DNA from: Acidobacteria bacterium UBA823
Lineage (GTDB): Bacteria > Acidobacteriota > Vicinamibacteria > Vicinamibacterales > UBA823
NCBI GenBank assembly: GCA_002296225.1
Contig: DBHR01000057.1
Coordinates: 466 to 13,088 of the forward strand
Direction: 5' to 3'
Length of the DNA: 12,623 nucleotides
The translations under genes were made by a program, and so were the position numbers. Under the pieces are notes generated by a model. The model did not search any database. It had not been told where the DNA came from and saw only the letters and a program-made list of their open reading frames with translations. Shown here one piece after another: positions 6,921-12,623 of the stretch. Numbering within the stretch: the stretch's first letter is position 1; each line of letters begins with the position of its first letter.

Positions 6921-9125
6921 ATGACCAGGCCTACTCTGCACCTGAACTGCCTCGGCGTCGTTGCCATCCTGGCCAACGTGACCGTTTTCTCTATCAGTGT
7001 AGCGTCGGCGAACGATTGGCCCGACTGGCGCGGTCCGAACCGAGATGGCACCTCACCCGAGACTGGTCTGGCCACAAGCTGGTCGCCTGAGGGCGAAAAT
7101 CTCGCCTGGAGGGCCCCCTACGGCGGACGCTCAACTCCGATCGTCGGTAGCGGACACGTGTACATCCAGAACGCCGTCGGCGAGGGTGAGACCCTCCAGG
7201 AACGCCTGCTAGCATTCGACGCGATCAACGGTGAACTACTCTGGCAGCACCGATTCAACATCTATTTAAGTGATGTCCCACCGCATCGCGTGGGCTGGGC
7301 CTCGCCCGTCAGTGATCCCGTCACCGGATATCTCTACGTACTCGGCGTCGGTGGAAGTCTGCTATCGCTGACGGCCAACGGCGCACTGCGTTGGGAGCGC
7401 TCATTGGGCGAGGATTTCGGACTCATCACGACCCACGGTGGGCGTACCGTGTCTCCTGTGTTGGACGGCAACTTAGTGATCATCAGTGGGTTGTCCTCTG
7501 GCTGGGGAAGCCAGGCGGTCGGTCGCCACCGTTTTATGGCCTTCGACAAGGACAACGGTGAGACCATCTGGGTAAGTACGCCTGGCGGCCGGGCCTTTGA
7601 CACAACCTACTCGACACCGATCATCACCAACGTCGCCGGAACTCGACTCCTCATTGCCGGCGGTGGCGACGGCGCCGTGCACGCACTCCAGCCGCAAACT
7701 GGCCAGCCGGTGTGGAAGTTTCCAATGAGCAAACGCGGCATCAATGCGGGTGTCGTGCTTGCGGGCGACAGAGCCTTCGTGAGCCATAGTGAGGAGAATC
7801 TTGGTACGAACGAGATGGGTCTGCTCGCAGCGATTGACGCCACGAGGACCGGCGACCTTGGCAGCGACGCGGTCACTTGGCAGATTGCTGGCTTCCAGGG
7901 TGGCTACGCTTCACCGGTCATCGACGGAGATCGGATTTACCAGGTAGATAACAGCGCAAACTTGGCAGCCTTCGATATCTCGTCAGGTGCCAAACTCTGG
8001 GAATTGAACATCGGTACGATTCAGCGGGCGTCGCCGGTTCTGGCCGACGGTAACTTGTATATCGGCTCGGTTACGGGTCGCTTCTTCATCCTCGAACCCG
8101 GGCGCAACAGTGTTCAGATTTTATCTGAGGTGCAATTGGGCACCGTCGACATACCTGAGGAATTGATCGGGTCGGCCGCAATCGCTGATGGCCGCGTTTA
8201 CATCGTCACCGATCAGACGCTGTACGCTATCGGCCCAAAGGGACCGAGAGTCGAGCACCACCTAACAACGCCGCCCGTATTGCCGACGTCGAACGACCCA
8301 GTAGTCCATGTCCGGGTTTCACCGACTGAATTGGTCATCGAGCCTGAACAGCCTGTGTCGTTTCGAGCCGACCTATTTGACACCCATGGCCGGCGAGTAC
8401 CCCAAGGCGACGTGACGTGGGGACTCGACGCCCTCGAAGGCACGATCACGTCGAACGGGGAGTTCGTTGCCAATCCCAACGCCGGCGCCCAGGCCGGTTC
8501 GGTGACGGTCACGACCAATAACGTCAGCGGTAGCGCGCGACTGCGTGTCATCCCAACACTACCCAACGAGTACGATTTTGAAGCAGACGCGATCGGTAGC
8601 TCCCCAACGCACTGGATCGCCTCAACCGGAAAGTTTGAGGTCCGCGACGTCAACGGCAACCGAGTCTTCGTTAAGAAATCAGACAACCCGTTCACCCGCC
8701 GCGCTCGGGTTTACAGCGGTGCTTCTAACCTCTCCGACTACACCATTGAAGCGGATGTCTCCGCCATCCGACGGCGCCGCCAGATGGGTGACGCGGGGGT
8801 AAACGCCCAACGGCATACGATGGTGCTGATGGGTAATCATCAGCGACTCGAGTTGCAGACCTGGCAGCCCGAGACCGTGCGCACCATCGCAATCCCCTTC
8901 GCCTGGGAGCCGGACACGTGGTACCGATTAAAGCTCAACGTTGCAAATCTTGACGACGGCAACGTGCGCGCGCGTGGCAAGGTCTGGCCACGTAACGAGG
9001 CGGAGCCGGTCGATTGGACTATCCAGATGGTCGATGCGAATCCGCATCGCCTGGGTAGTCCAGGCATCTACGCGAACGCGCCATTCGAGATTTTTTTCGA
9101 CAACGTGCGCGTCTACAAGGACTAG
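6921..9125 (+). CDS. Secreted PQQ-type beta-propeller protein with C-terminal Ig-like and LamG-like domains
   Basis: This exported protein has 734 residues. A signal peptide of about 30 residues ends 'SVASA', followed at once by 'NDWPDWRGPNRDG', a typical entry motif for PQQ_2/BamB-like propellers. The propeller runs to about residue 457 with repeated 'G..LW' strands such as 'NGELLWQH', 'NGETIWVS', 'TGQPVWKF' and 'SGAKLWEL'. From about 461 to 545 lies an Ig/BIG-like domain ('VSPTELVIEPEQPVSF', 'GDVTWGLD'). From about 550 to the end lies a LamG/jelly-roll-like beta-sandwich ('YDFEADAIGSSPTHW', 'WYRLKLNVA', 'IFFDNVRVYKD') of a kind often binding carbohydrate. There is no CXXCH heme motif. ATG 6921 was chosen because it gives a clean signal peptide; the frame is open upstream to 6591 but lies inside the cyclase gene. 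No clear ribosome site is seen, so coupling to the cyclase is likely. Binding of PQQ itself is not shown. Confidence 0.82.
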   Translation: MTRPTLHLNCLGVVAILANVTVFSISVASANDWPDWRGPNRDGTSPETGLATSWSPEGENLAWRAPYGGRSTPIVGSGHVYIQNAVGEGETLQERLLAFDAINGELLWQHRFNIYLSDVPPHRVGWASPVSDPVTGYLYVLGVGGSLLSLTANGALRWERSLGEDFGLITTHGGRTVSPVLDGNLVIISGLSSGWGSQAVGRHRFMAFDKDNGETIWVSTPGGRAFDTTYSTPIITNVAGTRLLIAGGGDGAVHALQPQTGQPVWKFPMSKRGINAGVVLAGDRAFVSHSEENLGTNEMGLLAAIDATRTGDLGSDAVTWQIAGFQGGYASPVIDGDRIYQVDNSANLAAFDISSGAKLWELNIGTIQRASPVLADGNLYIGSVTGRFFILEPGRNSVQILSEVQLGTVDIPEELIGSAAIADGRVYIVTDQTLYAIGPKGPRVEHHLTTPPVLPTSNDPVVHVRVSPTELVIEPEQPVSFRADLFDTHGRRVPQGDVTWGLDALEGTITSNGEFVANPNAGAQAGSVTVTTNNVSGSARLRVIPTLPNEYDFEADAIGSSPTHWIASTGKFEVRDVNGNRVFVKKSDNPFTRRARVYSGASNLSDYTIEADVSAIRRRRQMGDAGVNAQRHTMVLMGNHQRLELQTWQPETVRTIAIPFAWEPDTWYRLKLNVANLDDGNVRARGKVWPRNEAEPVDWTIQMVDANPHRLGSPGIYANAPFEIFFDNVRVYKD

Positions 9126-9165
9126 AAGACAGCACACGGGAGTCCAAGGGCAGGGATTAAAAGCG

Positions 9166-10605
9166 GTGCAACAACGATCGATTTCGTTCGGCCTCATCGG
9201 GGCATTCATCATTGTGCTCGGCTCTCTCGTGGTGGCACAGGAATCACCTTCGCCGCGGAGCGACTGGCCGATGTGGGGCGGCACGCCGGACCGGAATATG
9301 TACTCAGACATGACCGGTTTGCCTACTGATTGGGATGTCGATACCGGCCGGAACGTTAAATGGGTGGCGGAACTTGGCTCGCAGACCTACGGCAACCAGG
9401 TCGTCGCCGAGGGCATCGTGCTGATCGGTACAAACAACGAAGCCGTCAGAGATCCTCGGCAGCAAGGCGACATGGGTGTCCTCATGGCCTTCCGCGAAGA
9501 AAACGGTGAGTTGCTCTGGCAGCACACCAACACGAAGTTGGCCGCTGGCCGAGTCCATGACTGGCCCTACCAAGGCGTGTGCTCCTCCCCGCTGGTCGAG
9601 GACGGCGTCGTCTATTACGTCTCGAACCGGGGCGAGGTCGTGGCACTCGACATCGAAGGCTTCCGCGACGGCGAGAACGACGGGTGGGTGCAGGACGAAC
9701 CCTATTCGAGCGAGATCGATGCCGATGTGATCTGGCGGTTTGACATGCTCGAGGAAGTCGGCGCATTCCCGCACAACATGTCAAATTCGTCACCCGTCAG
9801 CTACGGTGATCTGATCTTCGTAGGCACCTCGAACGGACAGGACGAGAGTCACGTCAACATCCAATCGCCGATGGCCCCGGCGATCATCGCGCTAAACAAG
9901 ATGACCGGCGAGCTAATCTGGGAGGACAACTCGGTCGAAGACCAGATTCTCCACGGCCAGTGGGCCTCGCCGACTGTTGGCACGATCGGTGGCATTGGTC
10001 AGGTCATCATGGGTCAGGGTGACGGCTGGATTCGCGGATACGCAGTATCCACCGGCGAAAAACTCTGGGAATTCGATACGAACCCGAAAGACTCGGTGTG
10101 GCCACGAACCCGCAATGAACTAATCGCCACGGCAGTCGTTTACGATGATCTCGTCTACATCGCCAACGGGCAGGACCCGGAGCATGGCGAGGGCATCGGC
10201 AACATGTACGCGATCGATGCGACGAAGCGCGGGGACATCACCCAGACCGGGAGGGTCTGGTACTACACCGACATCCGCCGCTCGGTCTCGACCGCGGCGA
10301 TCCACGATGGACTAATCTATCAGCCTGATTTCAGCGGCTTCCTGCATTGTCTGGATGCGAAAACTGGGGAGGTCTATTGGGTGCACGACACGTTCGCTGC
10401 CATCTGGGGCTCGCCGCTCGTCGTCAATGGCCGCGTTTACTTAGGTGACGAGGACGGCGATGTCGTCGTGCTGAAGACGGGCAAGAGGCTCGAGGTCATC
10501 GCCGAAATGAACCTCGGCGGCGCCGTCTACAGCACACCGGTCCCGGCTAACGGTGTGCTCTTCCTGAGCTCCCGCAATCAGCTGTTCGCCCTCGCCGAAA
10601 ATTAG
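9166..10605 (+). CDS. Secreted PQQ-type beta-propeller protein
   Basis: This is a 479-residue exported propeller. The GTG at 9166 is chosen because it begins a clean signal peptide (hydrophobic core at about 8-23, likely cut 'VVA|QE' after 24). An AGGGA stands about nine bases upstream. The frame is open back to 8941, but that part lies inside the previous gene and looks non-native. The mature protein starts with 'SDWPMWGGTPDRNM', then propeller strands with Trp motifs: 'NGELLWQH', 'DVIWRFD', 'TGELIWED', 'TGEKLWEF', 'TGEVYWVH'. Repeated 'SSPLV', 'SSPVS', 'ASPTV' and 'GSPLVV' turns mark blade boundaries. A long insert rich in acidic residues ('GFRDGENDGWVQDEP') is unusual among simple BamB-like propellers. 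No heme-binding CXXCH is seen. It is likely periplasmic or surface-attached. Enzyme (quinoprotein) or binding scaffold cannot be separated here. Confidence 0.82.
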   Translation: MQQRSISFGLIGAFIIVLGSLVVAQESPSPRSDWPMWGGTPDRNMYSDMTGLPTDWDVDTGRNVKWVAELGSQTYGNQVVAEGIVLIGTNNEAVRDPRQQGDMGVLMAFREENGELLWQHTNTKLAAGRVHDWPYQGVCSSPLVEDGVVYYVSNRGEVVALDIEGFRDGENDGWVQDEPYSSEIDADVIWRFDMLEEVGAFPHNMSNSSPVSYGDLIFVGTSNGQDESHVNIQSPMAPAIIALNKMTGELIWEDNSVEDQILHGQWASPTVGTIGGIGQVIMGQGDGWIRGYAVSTGEKLWEFDTNPKDSVWPRTRNELIATAVVYDDLVYIANGQDPEHGEGIGNMYAIDATKRGDITQTGRVWYYTDIRRSVSTAAIHDGLIYQPDFSGFLHCLDAKTGEVYWVHDTFAAIWGSPLVVNGRVYLGDEDGDVVVLKTGKRLEVIAEMNLGGAVYSTPVPANGVLFLSSRNQLFALAEN

Positions 10606-10643
10606 ACCGAGGCCGCGTGACGCCGTTGATTATGGAGGCCGCT

Positions 10644-10650
10644 GAGGAGA
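10644..10650 (+). promoter_or_regulatory. Shine-Dalgarno that selects ATG 10658
   Basis: GAGGAGA stands seven bases before ATG 10658. The TTG immediately upstream (10655) is in frame but would have a poorer spacing, so ATG 10658 is preferred. Confidence 0.65.
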
Positions 10651-10657
10651 TTTATTG

Positions 10658-11797
10658 ATGCGCGCAGTGATTCTTATCCTGGCACTGAGCCTAGGAGGCG
10701 TCAACAATCAAACGGTGGATGCGATCGACCAACCGACCGCGGACGAGTCGCAATCAGCTCTCGATTGGCCCCAGTTCCGAGGTGATAGGTCGTTGAGCGG
10801 CGTATCAGCCTCACCAGCGCCCGCTAATCCCCAGTTATTGTGGACCTTCGATACAGGCGAAATGGTCGACTCATCAGCGGCAATTGCCGATGGCATCGTA
10901 TACGTAGGGACCTATGCCGGTGACCTTGTAGCGCTCGACCTCGATGACGGCTCGCTCCGGTGGCGCTACCATGCGTCGGAGTTGGGGATCGGCGAATCGT
11001 CTCCGGCTGTGGCCGAGGGCGTCGTCTACATCGGGGACTTGTCAGGGTTACTTCACGCCGTCGACATCGACACCGGTGAGGCCCGCTGGACGTTCGAGAC
11101 TGAGAGTGAAATCAAGTCTTCGCCCGTCGTGGTCGACGATATTGTCCTTGTCGGGTCGTATGACAGTCATCTATACGGCCTCTCGATAGCCGACGGCGCA
11201 CTAATTTGGAAAGTGGAAACGAGCAGCTACGTGCACGCGACACCTGCAGTGGTCGACGGCATCGCCTATTTCGGTGGCTGCGACGAGGAATTCCGAGGCG
11301 TGCGGGTGGCTGACGGCGAGGAGATCTTCACAGTCTCGTCGGGTGCTTATACCGCCGCGTCGCCGACGATTGTAGGTAAGACGGCCTTCTACGGCACGTT
11401 CGCCAATGAGGTGTTAGCGATCGACCTCGACGAACGGACGGTGCGTTGGCGCTACGCGCATCCCACGCGGCATTTCCCGTTCTACTCGTCACCGGCCTTT
11501 CGAAACGGGCTGGTCGTCCTCGGCGGACGTGACCGCATGGTCCACGCGCTCGACGCCGAAACCGGCGAACCCCGGTGGATTTTCACGACGCGGGGTCGGA
11601 TCGATTCGTCGCCCGCGATCGTGGGTGATCGCATCTATGTTGGATCGAACGATGGGCGACTCTACGGTCTCAATCTGGCCAATGGTACACCCGAGTGGGA
11701 ATACGAAGTCGGTTCGGCCGTGAGCGCCTCGCCGGCGATCGCCAGCGGTCGGATCGTCGTCGGCGCCCAAGATGGACTGGTCTATTGCTTCGGATGA
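10658..11797 (+). CDS. Secreted eight-repeat PQQ-type beta-propeller protein (BamB-like)
   Basis: This 379-residue exported protein is the most regular propeller of the three. A short signal peptide (hydrophobic core about 4-14, possible cut after 'VDA') leads to 'LDWPQFRGDRSLSG'. Eight near-identical units of about 40 residues follow, each with an 'SSPAV' type turn, then 'DG.VYVG', then 'DG.LWAL / TG...W' strands. Examples are 'GIVYVGTYAGDLVALD', 'GVVYIGDLSGLLHAVD' and 'RIYVGSNDGRLYGLN'. The first Trp strand ('LLWTFDTGE') and the last unit ('GLVYCFG') would close the ring. The repeat pattern resembles BamB and PQQ_2 proteins, but the gene is not in a bamB context and no lipobox is seen. It is third of three propellers in the same operon, suggesting duplication. 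No catalytic residues can be assigned by eye. Confidence 0.83.
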   Translation: MRAVILILALSLGGVNNQTVDAIDQPTADESQSALDWPQFRGDRSLSGVSASPAPANPQLLWTFDTGEMVDSSAAIADGIVYVGTYAGDLVALDLDDGSLRWRYHASELGIGESSPAVAEGVVYIGDLSGLLHAVDIDTGEARWTFETESEIKSSPVVVDDIVLVGSYDSHLYGLSIADGALIWKVETSSYVHATPAVVDGIAYFGGCDEEFRGVRVADGEEIFTVSSGAYTAASPTIVGKTAFYGTFANEVLAIDLDERTVRWRYAHPTRHFPFYSSPAFRNGLVVLGGRDRMVHALDAETGEPRWIFTTRGRIDSSPAIVGDRIYVGSNDGRLYGLNLANGTPEWEYEVGSAVSASPAIASGRIVVGAQDGLVYCFG

Positions 11798-12093
11798 GGG
11801 TTCGGTATCCGTCCCGGTTTCCGTTGACTTCCACCTACGTGCTGGGTACAAGCAAGGGTGCCATCAGGTCAGCCGGTTTCTAAAGGAATTCCAGATGGTA
11901 TCGTCGCGAAACGGCGCACCTTTTGCCGTGGTTCTGCCGAAGAACCGAACGTATAAAGCTGATTCCGCCTTCGACCGAGAATGCTAATTGGTTGGCGGGC
12001 TAAGCTGGTATTAGATTTTCTGTTGTAGTACAGTCTCGCCCCGGCGTTGGTTGGAGCCAGTGAGACTGGTTGCATTTTGGAGGATCGCAAATC
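11798..12093. other. 296-base intergenic region before the HD-domain gene
   Basis: No gene is supported here. Short frames at 11772-11987 (+) and 11869-12090 (-) resemble no family. The region should hold the end of the propeller operon and a promoter for the HD gene. Weak -10 candidates are TATAAA (11952-11957) and TATTAG (12009-12014); the latter has TTGGTT 15 bases upstream. A small hairpin, ccagt-gag-actgg (12057-12069), sits just before the ribosome site GGAGG at 12079-12083. No T-tailed terminator is evident. Confidence 0.45.
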
Positions 12094-12623
12094 ATGGAAA
12101 TTGATCGAAGAAAATTCCTAGCATCCGTGGGTGGCGTGGCCGCAGTCGAGTTGATGTCACCGGAAGACCGAGCGGAAGCTGTTGAGCATTTGGCTTCGAC
12201 AGAACTTGACAAGTGGTATGTCGACGAGTTCGGTGAAACCGGCGCGTTATCTCCGATCCGTCCGGCGTGGTACCAGGCGGGCGACGGCGGACAGCAGGGT
12301 CAAGAGGGCCCACCGGCGCGTGGGACCGGCCGCGCGTTCCGTGATGGCTATTCCTTAGCCGAGATGCCGGCAAAGCCGACACTGGTCGATTTCTACAGGT
12401 ATCGCTTCGCGCCGGGGCAGCATGTCATCCGCAGTGCTACCCACGCACTCAAGGAAGGTCACCCCGAACGGACTGTCATGGCGTGCTTGTTGCATGATGT
12501 AGCGCAGGCGCTCGTTCGGTCTGACCACGGTTGGTGGGGTGGCCAGTTGTTTGAACCGTATGTGGACGAGCGGGTTAGTTGGGGTGTCCGCTACCACCAG
12601 CCGCTCCGTTTCTTCCCAGACCC
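12094..12623 (+). CDS. HD-domain metalloprotein with Tat-like leader (3' end outside window)
   Basis: The first 176 residues are visible. The start ATG 12094 has GGAGG ten bases upstream. The N-terminus 'IDRRKFLASVGG' fits the twin-arginine consensus, though the apolar stretch after it is short, so it may stay uncleaved or not be exported. After a Gly/Gln-rich linker (about 66-80), the HD domain begins: 'GQHVIRSATHA' (H110, H117), 'ACLLHDVAQ' (H134-D135), 'SDHGWWGG' (H145) and 'VRYHQPLRFFPD' (H168). HD proteins bind one or two metals and are phosphohydrolases. A His after the HD pair, a second about 23 residues on, and aromatic neighbours also occur in PhnZ/MIOX-type mixed-valent di-iron oxygenases. 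Which of these it is cannot be settled without the missing C-terminus (final Asp ligand). The upstream gap suggests its own promoter. Confidence 0.7.
   Translation, partial: MEIDRRKFLASVGGVAAVELMSPEDRAEAVEHLASTELDKWYVDEFGETGALSPIRPAWYQAGDGGQQGQEGPPARGTGRAFRDGYSLAEMPAKPTLVDFYRYRFAPGQHVIRSATHALKEGHPERTVMACLLHDVAQALVRSDHGWWGGQLFEPYVDERVSWGVRYHQPLRFFPD

Noticed and set aside
8941..9165. 75-residue N-terminal extension of the second propeller protein
   Set aside because: It overlaps the end of the previous gene in another frame; the signal peptide begins at GTG 9166.
6921..11797. Quinohemoprotein alcohol dehydrogenase
   Set aside because: None of the three propellers has a CXXCH heme motif or a cytochrome domain, and no catalytic Asp could be identified by eye.
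11772..11987. 71-codon + strand frame overlapping the end of the third propeller
   Set aside because: No ribosome site, no recognisable domain, and an overlapping start inside a certain gene.

Overview
The window looks like bacterial chromosome from a GC-rich environmental lineage. Secreted proteins with Trp-rich PQQ-type beta-propeller repeats, Tat signals and a 'DRRKFL' type leader fit Acidobacteriota (possibly Vicinamibacteria) best. Planctomycetota, Verrucomicrobiota or Gemmatimonadota cannot be excluded from sequence alone. I see no insertion sequence, phage gene, CRISPR array, tRNA or rRNA.

Left block (1-2777, + strand): the 3' end of a topoisomerase IV subunit A gene (parC) is followed after 24 bases by a complete subunit B gene (parE). 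The two would form the type II topoisomerase that unlinks daughter chromosomes.

Second block (2805-6004, - strand): parE converges on otsB (trehalose-6-phosphate phosphatase). otsB overlaps by 4 bases an upstream gene for a CNNM/HlyC-type membrane protein with two CBS domains and no C-terminal CorC/HlyC domain. Upstream of that pair is a 306-base non-coding stretch with two strong inverted repeats. Next comes a PLP-dependent enzyme of the ACC deaminase / D-cysteine desulfhydrase family, whose active-site residues favour desulfhydrase.

Third block (6082-11797, + strand): a divergent, tightly packed four-gene set for exported proteins. It starts with a Tat-exported cyclase-family metal hydrolase (kynurenine formamidase-like fold, probably lipid-anchored). 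Three beta-propeller proteins of 734, 479 and 379 residues follow, each with a signal peptide and then a 'DWP' motif. The first also carries an Ig-like domain and a LamG/jelly-roll-like domain. The set reads as one operon whose products act together in the periplasm or at the cell envelope; the substrate is unknown. This is the part of the window most likely to hold something undescribed.

Right edge (12094-12623, + strand): after a 296-base gap, a truncated gene for a Tat-leader HD-domain protein begins. Its His/Asp spacing fits either a phosphohydrolase or a di-iron oxygenase of the PhnZ/MIOX type.
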